Of a stretch of DNA of 64,000 bases, positions 19,480 through 29,796 are shown piece by piece. Under the pieces are notes generated by a model. It did not search any database. It was given only the letters and a program-made list of their open reading frames with translations, and was not told the DNA's origin. The DNA is taken from the NCBI GenBank assembly GCA_022495995.1, contig JAFEMH010001301.1, forward strand, positions 310,001 through 374,000, read 5' to 3'. Origin of the DNA: Adenophora triphylla var. japonica. Its lineage: Eukaryota; Streptophyta; Magnoliopsida; Asterales; Campanulaceae. Numbering within the stretch: position 1 is the stretch's first letter; each line of letters begins with the position of its first letter. The position numbers and the translations under genes are program-made.

Positions 19480-22400
19480 CGCCCCCGCAAGATGGACGGT
19501 CTGGTAGTTAGTCCAATCTTGGAGATAAGATTCTGAAAACGCATGCGGTGAAGAGGCTTCGTGAGGGCATCAGCAAGTTGATCCGATCCCGAAATATGTG
19601 AAACACGAATGGACTCTTTTTGAACTAATTCTATGACGAAATGATAATCAAGTCCCAAGTGTTTCATACGAGAGTGAAAGCGCGGATTGGCAGCAACATA
19701 CGTGGCGCCGAGATTATCACAGAATATTATGGGAGTACCAACAGGTGTAATGCCGAGTTCCTGTAGGAGTGTGCGAACCCAGATGAGCTCAGCTATGGTG
19801 GATGCGGTGGCACGGTATTCTGCCTCAGTGGAGGAGCGAGCAAGAGTACGCTGTTTCTGAGAACTCCGGGAGATAGGATTCTTGCCCAAGTAAACAATGT
19901 AGCCAGTGGTGGAGATGTAATCATCATTGTCTCCTGCCCAATCAGCATCAGTATAGGCATGGAGAGACATGGACGAGCATGGACGAAGAAGAAGACCATG
20001 GGAGAGAGTACCCGCAAGGTATCGTAAGACACGCTTGAGAGCAGAGAAGTGTGCATCAGTAGGACGATGCATAAATTGAGATAGCTTATTTACTGCAAAG
20101 GAGATGTCGAAATGAGTTAAAGAAAGATATTGAAGAGCCCCAACGAGAGCACGAAACTCAGTAGGGTTGGGTAAAGGAGAACCAGACATCAAGGACAAAG
20201 GAGGATTAGGTGCCATAGGAGTAGGCACAGGCTTGGGAGCAGACATATTAGCACGAGATAGTAAGTCACTGACATATTTTTGTTGACTCAAGAAAAGACC
20301 ATGAGGATGAGGAAGAACCTCGACACCTAGAAAATAAGAAAGAGCGCCTAAGTCTTTGAGAGAAAAACGAGAGGAAAATTTAGAAATGAAGGAGTTTTAA
20401 AAGGAGAGATTTGAGCCGGTGATAATAATGTCATCGACATAGACAAGTAAGTAAATTAAACCTAAAGAGTGACGAAGAATGAAAAGCGACGAATCAGAGA
20501 CACAATTAACAAAACCAACAGAAAGAAGGAAAGATTTAAGCTCATTATACCAAGCACGTGGAGCTTGCTTAAGGCCATAAAGAGCTCGATGGAGTTTACA
20601 GACATAAGATGAGTGAGACGGACTCGAAAAACCCGGAGGTTGAGACATATAGACATCTTCTTGAAGTGAGCCTTGGAGAAAGGCATTGTTAATATCGACT
20701 TGCCGAAGGGACCAACCATTAGAAATAGCAAGAGAAAGAATGAGACGGGCAGTGCTAGGCTTAACAACAGGACTAAAGGTTTCCGAATAGTCAAGACCAG
20801 GACGTTGATTAAACCCTTTTGCTACAAGGCGAGCCTTGTAATGATCAATAGAACCATCCGAATTATATTTTGTGCGAAATACCCATTTGCAACCAATTAA
20901 ATTTTGAGACAGAGAGGAGGGAACGAGATCCCATGTGTGATTTTTGATAAGAGCATCATATTCTTTCTGCATTGCATCTCTCCAAATAGTGCTTTTAAGG
21001 GCTTGAGTAATGTTTGAAGGTTCAGGTATAGGATTAGAAAGAGAAATGTGGAGGTTAAGTTTGTTTATAGGTTTATGGATGTTGTTTTTAGAATGAGTAA
21101 TAGGGCCAGAGGGAAGGGGCACGGAAGCTGTAGTAGGGGAAGGAGGAAGAGGCAAGATGGTGGTAGATGAGGTTTCAGTTTGGCCGAGTTGGGAAGGCTC
21201 AGGTTGGGCTGGTTGGAAGAGAGTAGGTAGAGTGGATGGCTCGGTAGTGGGTGGGGCTGGAGCTGAAGGAGGACTGGAAGTAGAGGGTGAACTGGAAGAT
21301 GGCAAAGTAGAGGGTGAACTGGAAGATGGCAAAGTGTTTGGAGAGGTAGATATTGGGGGAGTGGAAGAAGAAGAGATTATAGTGGGGATTCTAAATTGAC
21401 ACCATTCATCAGGGTTAACAAGAGTGTTTGAGGGAGAGATATTGCTAAAAGGAAAAGAATGGTCAACAAACTTCACATGCCTGGAAGTATATATTTTGTA
21501 GGAAGTAGGATCCATGCAATAATAAGAACTTTGCGTGGCTGAGTAACCCACAAACACTCACGGGGCAGATTTTGGTTCAAGTTTGTGAGAGTTATACGAA
21601 CGAAGCCAAGGATAGCATAAACATCCGAAGCTTCGGAGTTTAGCATAATTTGGAGGAATTTTGTGGAGAGTGAGAAAAGGGGATTTTAGTTGAAGAGTAG
21701 GAGTGGGCATTCGATTTATTAAGTAACAAGCAGTTGCAAAAGCAAGAGACCAAAACTTAAGTGGCATAGAAGCATAAGAAAGTAAGGAAAGCCCGGTTTC
21801 GACTATATGTCGATGGCGACGTTCGGAGTAGCCATTGTGTTCGGGTGTGTGAGGAGGAGAAGTGAGATGAGAAATGCCATGTGAGGCAAGAAGGGGACGG
21901 AGGCCAATGTATTCGCCTCCATTGTCACTATAAATTGTCACGATGGAGCGTTTAAAATATTTTTCAACAAGAAGCTTAAAGTGAGAGAAAACATGTGTTG
22001 CATCATTTTTGTGCTTTAGGGGATAAAACCAAATAAATTTTGAAAAATGATCCACAAAAATGATGTAATATTTAAAACCGTCAAAAGAGGGAACGGGGGA
22101 AGTCCACACATCACTATAAAGCACATCAAGAGGTCCAAACGAAGAAATAGTGTTATTATGAAACGGAAGTTTATGACTCTTGTTACAATCACAAGAGTTA
22201 CAATTAAAAATACTTGACTTAGGAATTTTTAAATCAAAACTAGAATTGAGAAAATTTAAAATAGTTGTCGAGGGGTGACCAAGTCGGTGGTGCCAGTTGA
22301 TGGTGGACTTCAAAGCAGATGAGTGAACTTGAGGAAGAGTAGGGTCCCATTCATAAACACGGGAATTAGTGGGGCCTTTGAGAAGAGTCTTGCCCGTGGA

Positions 22401-23747
22401 GAGATCCTTCACAATATAAGATGAAGGTAAGAATATAATTGAAGAATTGTTATCTTGACAAAACTTTGAAATAGAGATAATGTTACGAGAAATAGACGGA
22501 ACAAAAAGAACATTATTAAGGCGAAAAGTATTATGAGAGGAGGAAAGAGATGTAGAACCAGTGTGTGTGATTGGGAGACCCGAGCCATCGCCGATGACTA
22601 GTTCTTCAGTGCCATCATAAGGAGCATGGAGTGCAAGAGTATCAAAATCATTGTTAGCATGGTGCGTTGCACCGCTATCAAGCATCCAGGGGTTATTAGG
22701 CCGGGTAGTTGTGGTGGCAGTGTAGGCTGAGGGTGATGGATTAGCACGGGTGGTCGACTTGGAGGGGTTGGGGAAATTAGGCGAAGGGATGACAACATGG
22801 GGATGAGTATTGCGAAATAGGGAACACTGAGAAAGATAGTGGCCAACAGAGCGACACCATTGACAATGACCCTTAAATGGAGCAGGCTGGCGGTTGATAT
22901 TGGTGGGAGTGGGGAGCAGACCAGAACTGGAAGATGAATTCTTGGGCTGGAAATTACGAGAAGGATGTTTGGAGGAATAGTTGACTGAGGCAGGGAAGTT
23001 GAGAGGAGTTACTGTGGTGTGGGAAGTGTGAGAGATAGAGATTTCCTTGTTGAGAAGCTTTTCATGCAACTCATCAAAGGATATAGACGTGTCACGACTT
23101 TGGACGGCAGAAATAACAGATTCAAAGGCTGGGTCATTTAGTCGGTCAAGAACACGCTCGACAATGTCATCGTCATCAAGTGGGCGACCTAGGGAAGCAA
23201 GGTGATCGGTGCAAGATTTTATATATCACATATATTCAGTAATGGGACGGGATCCTTTGGTGATATGTTTAAGGCGATCTTTAATTTGCTTAACATGACC
23301 TTTGGACGGATTGGCAAAAGTCTTAGCTAGGGTTTGCCAAGCAGCTAGAGAGGTGGAGCAGTGAGAGATGAGGGGAACAAGGGGAGCCGAGAGGGTACCA
23401 GCAAGGGCCGAGAGAATAAGTTGATCTTGCCTAAACCATGTGGTATAGGCGAGATTTGAGATGGTGGTTGTAGCAGCAGGAAGAAGGGGTATGGCTGGAA
23501 TGGCGGGGGGTTTGGCTGGCGGAGTAGGGTTGTCAACAGTAGGTGCGGGAAGGGATTTATGTGGTGCGAGATGAGTACCATCAACAAATTTATATAAATC
23601 ATGGCCAATTAGGGTTGAGACAACTTGGGTTTTCCATGATATGTAGTTTGTGGAGGAGAGTTTGAGGACATGAGCAAGAGATATGACAATGAGGGGGACG
23701 GTGGGTTCAGCAGTATTGGGAAGAAGGGTGAGATCAGAGGAAGCCAT
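19467..23747 (-). pseudogene. Copia gag-pol polyprotein with three in-frame stops
   Basis: This is one continuous minus-strand frame of about 1430 codons. Domains in order are: UBN2-type gag (from MASSDLTLLPNTAEPTVPLI); CCHC zinc knuckle CQWCRSVGHYLSQC at about 22860-22820; aspartic protease WMLDSGATHH near 22700; the pre-integrase HRLGHPS motif; integrase with YSDNGGEY near 21920; reverse transcriptase with YVDDI near 20430; and RNase H with DADWAGDNDDY and STEAEYRA. Single stops interrupt it at about 23231 (after ITEYM), at 21560-21558 (KSAP then TGA) and at about 20399-20397 (NLSF then TAA). All other catalytic motifs look intact. The gene is only recently dead and could be read through or complemented. 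Confidence 0.93.
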
Positions 23748-23834
23748 GGCTGCGAAAATGGAGAGAGGGAGACCTAAGAGCAGCTGTGGGAGAGAAGAGA
23801 AAGAATATGAACCTTGATTTGCTCTGATACCATA

Positions 23835-24016
23835 TGAATGTACAGAGAAATATTGGGAAAACTTGTATTGATATCATTGATTGAGAGTATATATATACAT
23901 ACAGCCCTAGCTAATAATGGAAAAGATAATTACAATATAAATACTAAGAATAAAGAGATTACAGAATATTTGCATGATTTGATCAATAACTATAATAGGT
24001 AAATCAATCTTTGTCA
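23835..24016 (-). repeat. 5' LTR of copia element 1
   Basis: This is the 182-bp terminal repeat next to the TGGTATCAGAGC primer-binding site (23821-23832, minus strand). Confidence 0.95.
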
Positions 24017-24170
24017 CCGCCTAGGCGTTAGGTCCCTCTCAAACGCCTAGTTCTAAGTCCCGCTTAGGTCCCGACTAACCCGACTAATTCCGACTAGTCC
24101 CCGTCTAGGCACTGGGCCCGGCTCCGCCGTCTAGCTTCCGCTTAGCGCTTTTTAGAACCTTGTCAATATG

Positions 24171-24489
24171 TATTGCAAATTTTAATTTTTACAAAGAGTG
24201 TGTAACTACTTACACACGCCACACTCAGCAAATAATATTAATACCTTTGTTCTAAAATTAATATTAAAAAATAAAATTATCGTCTCTTTCCTCCACGTTT
24301 CTTCTCCGGTCTGCATGTTGATTTCAAATCCCTGTTTCTCTCTCTTTGATTGTTCTGAGCCTTAATTTGAGATAGGGAATAGTAGCTAATGATTGATTTT
24401 TTTGAAAGAGGGTAGAAGATTAGAGGAGAGAGAATGTAAAAGTTAAAAACATTTAATATGAGAGAGAATGAGTGGGAGGAATAGTAAGT
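24171..24489. other. Unassigned spacer
   Basis: No gene was found. GA-rich tracts occur on the plus strand around 24400-24480, and TAATGATTGATTTTTTT here recurs at 24929, just beyond the next MITE. Confidence 0.35.
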
Positions 24490-24492
24490 TAA

Positions 24493-24928
24493 GAGCATCT
24501 TTAACAATGAAACTTCAAACCCATCCCTCTCTCCTCCACCTCAGCTCCACGTCATCGGTTATCAAAAACACAACTCCAAATAATTTTATCTCCATTCATG
24601 ACAAAAGTCATCAGTTTCTCTCTCCTACTTTTTATTATACCCCATCATATTTTCTCTTTCCTACTCATTTATATTACATTTATTACTATTATATATAATT
24701 ATTTCAATATTCTTGTATTTTTATTATTTTTTATATGTTAATTGCAAATTTTGTAAAAAAAAAAAAATTAATTTCAACTTTACATGCCATGACAACGGCT
24801 TCTGGCAAAAGGGTGTGATGAAAAGTCATGGCATGACTTTATCAAGTTCATGAATGGAGATTATCACCATGCCACCGAAGCTCCACCTAAGCAAATGACA
24901 TTCTTAAAAATCATTGTTGTAGATGCTC
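24493..24928. mobile_element. Tourist/PIF-Harbinger-type MITE
   Basis: The left end GAGCATCTTTAACAATG and right end CATTGTTGTAGATGCTC are inverted repeats with two mismatches. TAA is present at both flanks (24490-24492 and 24929-24931), the 3-bp duplication typical of PIF/Harbinger. It has 436 bases and no coding capacity. Confidence 0.85.
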
Positions 24929-25029
24929 TAATGATTGATTTTTTTTTTTGTAAATATGTTAACTTTATAAGGGTATAATGAATGATTTTTTTGTAAATAT
25001 ATTAAATCATAAGGATATAAATATATTTA

Positions 25030-25110
25030 AAACTTGCCATTTATGAAAGGAAACCTTGAAGTGGGAGGACCAAAAAGGAAAGTAAGTACCTTGAAGTGGG
25101 ACGGAGGAAG
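25030..25110. mobile_element. Right end of a Tc1/mariner element
   Basis: The sequence ends ...GTGGGACGGAGGAAG followed by TA (25111-25112), the reverse complement of the usual CTTCCTCCGTCCCAC start. ACCTTGAAGTGGGA occurs twice about 36 bases apart, a duplicated terminal motif. No partner left end was found within the preceding 900 bases. Confidence 0.6.
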
Positions 25111-26214
25111 TATTAAATTGTCTTAATAAATGTAGAATTAGTTTTTAGTTTTCGATTTTTTTATTATTTGTTTTGTTCGAATTTTGAATTTAAATAATAT
25201 GTGATGATAGGAAACTACCCGGATCATTATTAATCCAGCAGTAGGTTGTAATGCAACAACTACAACCTGAAACCAATAACAAACGACTTATCGGGATGTT
25301 ATTCGGCTAATACCCTCCGGCATTATGATAATATATTGTGTTATAAGTTTATATGAAAACTGTATTGAACGACGTAATCTCAAATAACTAAAATGACATT
25401 ATCTTTAACGTAGGATGTTGCCTGTTATATAAAGTGGCGTTATGTGATCATTATTGATCCCTAAAATTACGGAGATGTTGTTGGCATAACTGTATGTGAT
25501 AATTTATGAGGCAGTTACAAATAACGACGTGGATAGACGCACTTGTTGGTTGGTCGAGGTCGCCTAAATCATCAAGGGCAACCTGATTTCGTGCCTTGTT
25601 TAGTAAGAGATTGCACAAGTATGGGATCGTATGTCCGACGAAGCTAGGTCGGGACCAAGGAAGGTCAGACAATGAGCTAGGTCGACTGATCTTTACTGAT
25701 GGGCTATAGACTTGGGCTGCTTGGCCGGCCCACTTCGTCTGTTATATCTTTGTGTTAATATGGATATGGGGTTAGCCCGTTAGACCTAGCAAATCACTTT
25801 TATTCCTTTCATTGGCCCCAACTTTTTGGATCGACTTGTTGAGCAGGAAGCTATAGAAATTTTTTGTGATGACTTGTTTTGGGGCGTCTGTCATGGGTCG
25901 ACTCATTGAATGTAGGTCGATCTCGATAATTGACTTTTGACGGTTGGATTAGCTGTCTTTAATGCGCCGTAATATCTGCCTTAATGGGACAATTTTTGGC
26001 GATTGAACATCCGCATTGGGATCCGGCGTTATTTCTCTGTTCTGATAGTTGAACGGTTATGTCCCCCAATCTTTCCAATTCAGGTAAGGAAAAGGGAGGC
26101 GTATAAAAGGAAGTGTTTTAATCCTTTTCAAGCTTTACTTCCTCAATATTCTCAAGAGCTCATCAAGATTAAAAGCAAGGAAATTCCCACCACACTACTA
26201 GAAACAGGCCTTTT

Positions 26215-26700
26215 ACCGACGGAAATTTCCGTCGGTAATTCCACATTTCCGTCGGTAAATAGATATTACCGACAGAATTCGTCCGTCGGGTTCCATCGGA
26301 AATAATTGGTTGGTAATACCGACGGACTAATTCCGCCGGAAATATCGGCGGATTGTCCGCCGGAAAATCTGAAATTCCGCCGGGAACCGTTCGTCGGAAA
26401 TGAGTAACGCCGGCCGGTTAACCGGAGCAATTGCCGGAGGTTACCGATGGAAATATCCGTCGGTAAATATTAAAAAAAAAAAAAACCCATTACCGACGGT
26501 TATAACCGTCGGAATCCATAAAATTTACCGTCGGATATGTCCGTCGAAAATCTAAACCATAAACCGACGGATATATCCGTCGGTAATGAGTTTTATTTTT
26601 TTAATTTTTATTATTTTCCGACGGATATTTCCGCCGGAAATTAGTATTATTTATTTATTTTTATTAATTTACCGACGGAAATTTCCATCGGTAATACGGC
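26215..26700. repeat. CACTA subterminal repeats (3' end)
   Basis: ACCGACGGAAATTTCCGTCGGTAA-type palindromic units recur many times with variation. They mirror those at 34570-34780. Confidence 0.9.
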
Positions 26701-26861
26701 AATTTTTTAAAAAAATTACATTTTATTATTAAACCACTGTAAAAGGTGTAAACCTGTTCAAACAACTGCTTTAAACAAATACAATTACAAACTACAAACA
26801 CACACAAACAACCTGTTTCGCTTGTACATCAAATAAAATACATATGTTTGTCCAAATCAAG

Positions 26862-27035
26862 CGACGAGGGGAAGGGGAAAGGGAAACGGCGGGGGAAAGG
26901 GGAAAGGGGAAACGGCCGTAGGGAAAGGGGAAAGGAAAGGGGAAAGGGGAAAGGGGAAAGGGAAAGGGGAAAGGGGAAAAGGGAAGGGGAAACGGTCGGG
27001 GAAAAGCCGGGGAAAAGGGGAAAGGGAAAGAGAAA
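26862..27035 (+). repeat. Purine-rich GGGGAAA tract
   Basis: About 170 bases on the plus strand are almost entirely G and A in GGGGAAAGGGGAAA steps, broken by a few CGGC or CGTA interruptions. No gene is claimed here. Confidence 0.9.
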
Positions 27036-27083
27036 CTACATATGTTTGTTTGTTTGTTTAATTACATGTCAATGAAAAATCAT

Positions 27084-27445
27084 GTTGAACAACCGGCCAG
27101 CACGCGCCTTGCTACCGCTACCACCACCATGCATGTATAAACCTATTAAGATATTAATTAAAAAACAATATATCAATATATATACAAATAAAAAGACAAT
27201 AATAAAATGTAAACATTATATATATGACATTTACAATTAAATAATACTTACTGGCCACTGGGAGAGATATATATTTCCATTTTTCCTTCCTCATTAATAA
27301 TTGCGTCCAAATTAACCCGCCCGGATGGTTCACTACGTCCAGAACCAGAAGTAGATCCCCTCCCTCCCGTCCTTGGTGAAACAAGACGATGGACAAAACC
27401 CGCAACCTTCCCTCTCTTTGAACGATTGCCACCTCGACCCGACAT
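27084..27445 (-). pseudogene. Remnant of the second CACTA gene (TnpA-like)
   Basis: A first exon at 27445-27252 reads MSGRGGNRSKRGKVAGFVHR then VSPRTGGRGSTSGSGRSE, and ends NEEGKMEIYISPSGQ at a good donor (GTAAGTATT). A possible last exon at about 27139-27084 reads HGGGSGSKARAGRLFNM. Gly/Ser/Arg-rich ends like these are common in the plant En/Spm second gene product. The central exons that should carry the DNA-binding domain are absent; the space holds only 110 bases. I infer an internal deletion. The function is lost. Confidence 0.45.
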
Positions 27446-27449
27446 ATCT

Positions 27450-27493
27450 AAACTATTATTTTATTTTTATTATTTTATTATTATTATTATTAT

Positions 27494-27532
<39 letters not shown>

Positions 27533-27605
27533 TTATTATTATTTTATTTTTATTATTATTTAATATTATTAATATTATTTTATTATTATTTTATTTTTAT
27601 TATTA

Positions 27606-27674
<69 letters not shown>

Positions 27675-27724
27675 TTATTATAATTTTATTAGTATTTTTT
27701 ATTATTATTTTGTTATTATTATTA

Positions 27725-27759
<35 letters not shown>

Positions 27760-27829
27760 TATTATTATTTTATTATTATTATTATTTTATTATTATTATT
27801 TTGTTATTATTATTATTATTATTTTATTA

Positions 27830-27925
<96 letters not shown>
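27450..27925. repeat. Very long (TTA)n microsatellite
   Basis: About 475 bases of TTA/ATT trinucleotides occur with occasional TTTTA variants. The last 100 bases are almost perfect. Long Ile/Leu/Tyr open frames across it are artefacts of the repeat. Confidence 0.95.
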
Positions 27926-27926
<1 letters not shown>

Positions 27927-27939
27927 AATATTATCCATC

Positions 27940-28216
27940 CACTTTTTTTACACCATTTTCCGGAAAACAACTTCCTTAGGAAAAATCCGGAAAACGTTTT
28001 CCTTAGAAACGGCGGAAAATGTTTTCCGAAAAACATTTTCTCCATTTTCCGAAAAACTACCAAACACCGGAAAATGGGAAAACGTTTTCCGGAAAACAAA
28101 CATGTTTCGGGGAAAATGGGGAAAACGTTTTTCGGAAAATTACCAAACACCGGAAAATGGGGAAAACGTTTTCCGGAAAACGTTTTCCTCCCATTTTCCT
28201 TGAAACAAACGGGGCC
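27940..28216. mobile_element. Probable MITE with GGAAAACGTTTTCC palindromes
   Basis: The palindrome GGAAAACGTTTTCC and close variants occur at least six times in about 270 bases. The right end reads CAAACGGGGCC, the reverse complement of the GGCCCCGTTTG start shared by a common class of plant MITE. The left end is buried in the microsatellite border, so no target duplication could be shown. Confidence 0.5.
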
Positions 28217-28218
28217 TA

Positions 28219-28318
28219 TATATCTAGTATACACTCAGAGAATAATAGGATTAATGCAACCGAAATATTTCAACTATCGACTATTAAAGCAATTTTAATA
28301 GACAATAATGATATTTAT
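28219..28318. repeat. Internal direct repeat of CACTA, copy 1
   Basis: About 100 bases starting near TCTAGTATACACTCAGAGAA are repeated in the same direction at 32857-32956 with a handful of differences. Copy 1 abuts the MITE end at 28216. Confidence 0.85.
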
Positions 28319-28394
28319 ATATATACATATATGTATATTTTTATTTTAATTTTAATTTTTTATTTTATTTTTTATTTATTATTATTATATTTAT

Positions 28395-28411
28395 GTCCAT
28401 TATTATTATTA

Positions 28412-28468
<57 letters not shown>

Positions 28469-28500
28469 TTTTTTTTTTTTTTTTTATTTATTTATTTATT
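28395..28500. repeat. (ATT)n microsatellite and poly-T
   Basis: This second trinucleotide tract in the CACTA element is followed by a run of about 20 T and TTTA repeats. Confidence 0.9.
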
Positions 28501-28765
28501 TTTTCCAACAACCTTTTCACACGATGACATTCAAATTAATGACTACATGTCCAAGTAAATTATGGAGTAAGATGTTTGCAGTTTGCATTTAAATAGTAGG
28601 AATCATTTATTGTCCAAATCATGAGATAGATGTAATATTACATAGCATGTAAAGAGTAACCAAGTAAAATTGAAAATCATGAGATAGATATAATATTACA
28701 GTGATAAGTGATATAAAATGTAAACATTATATACAAAACATTATCTGAATTAAAACTAAACTGAT

Positions 28766-29542
28766 TCATTCACTACAATCTTGATCACTATCACTACAAA
28801 ATTCAATTTCTTCTTCACTAGTTTCCTCGTCGTCGTCTTCTTCCCCATCTTCATCATCGGACCCAGATATATACCCTTCTCCTTCCTCATCCTCCACATT
28901 GTCATCATCGATTTCATTGAAAGTGACTTCCTCCCCTAGTGGACGGGTGTTTTCGGCCATTATTGCTTCATCCTCGACATTATCATTCAAGGAAATAATC
29001 GGAGGTATAGGCATTTCCTCTTCCTGATAACAATCATTTAATGATGAATCAATATTTGAAGTAGACGTTTTTGCACGCAATGGTATATCAAAAGTGCTTC
29101 TTGCTTTAGTTTTCCATACGGCCCACCATCCGCTAGACTCTCTTCGTCGACGGGGGTAGGGGGTTATATACACCTGTTGTGCTTGATATGCAAGAATGAA
29201 CACATCATCACCATTATGCCTAGAAGAATGCTTTAAGTCAACGAGATCAAAAGTGCCATGTTTTGTAATGCCTCGCTCAGCGTCCCGCCACTCACAATTG
29301 AAAAGAACTACAAAATTTCCAAGCAAGTACTCCAATTCAATAACTTCTTTCAATACGCCATAATAATCGAGATTTCCCTTGAGATTGACCCCGCTATTCC
29401 AAGTTGATTTCGTTTGGCCATATTCTTCGGTGTGGAATACGTAGCCATTGACAAAATATCCCTTATATACATTCACTCTTAAGGACGGACCGTGTGCTAA
29501 TGCTTGTAATCTCGCAGCTTTTGCATCTCCAAAGTTGTTCAA
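28766..29542 (-). pseudogene. CACTA transposase C-terminal segment, DUF4216
   Basis: This is an open reading of about 258 residues. It includes YYGVLKEVIELEYLLGNFVV, FNCEWRDAERGI and GTFDLVDLKHSSRHNGDDVF, the hallmark of DUF4216, which follows the tnp2 domain in plant En/Spm transposases. It ends in a long acidic tail (SGSDDEDGEEDDDEETSEEE). It is on the same strand as and downstream of the tnp2/DUF4218 part (32433-29797), separated by an intron-like gap at 29543-29796. I see no internal stop, but the upstream part of the same gene is broken, so the segment is classed with a pseudogene. Confidence 0.8.
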
Positions 29543-29796
29543 AATCTAAATAAAAACACATAGATAGTAAAAAACTCATACTTCAAATTCTATTAAAAAC
29601 ATTGAATTAATGAATTGGCATTTACATAATTATTAAACCGGGGAGGGAAATTCGTTGTCCGTCCTTATTGAAATCAATTCGGGCGCAATGTCTCCACTGT
29701 TCTTCGAACATACACGCATTCAAGGAGAACATAAAGTTGCTTAGTTCGTATTAAAGTTATTAGGATTAACATTACTTAATAACAAATGAAGAATGC

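Larger units (their letters stand above)
19298..24016 (-). mobile_element. Ty1/copia LTR retrotransposon 1 (RE1-like)
   Basis: Two 182-bp LTRs (19298-19479 and 23835-24016) differ at one base. On the minus strand the LTR begins TGACAAAG and ends near ATTCA(TA). The primer-binding site TGGTATCAGAGC (initiator Met tRNA type) follows at 23821-23832. A purine run (GCGGGGGCG) precedes the 3' LTR. The five bases outside the ends (CAGCC and CCGCC if the TA is counted in the LTR) differ at one position. Near-identity of the LTRs implies a recent insertion. The gag-pol reading frame is continuous apart from three stops. Confidence 0.95.
19253..24162. mobile_element. hAT-type MITE, split by copia element 1
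   Basis: The outer ends are CAGTGTTCTAAAA (left) and TTTTAGAACCTTG (right), inverted repeats of each other with two mismatches. They are flanked by an exact 8-bp duplication TCAATATG (19245-19252 and 24163-24170), as expected of hAT elements. Only about 190 bases belong to this MITE (19253-19297 and 24017-24162). These are rich in GCCTAGGC and GTCTAGGC motifs. The rest is the inserted copia element. Confidence 0.85.

Noticed and set aside
21157..21399. Glu/Val/Gly-rich plus-strand reading
   Set aside because: It is the antisense of a Ser/Pro/Thr-rich linker in the copia polyprotein.
27373..28203. Open frames rich in Ile, Leu and Tyr across the microsatellite
   Set aside because: They arise from the TTA repeat and have no domain or plausible start context.
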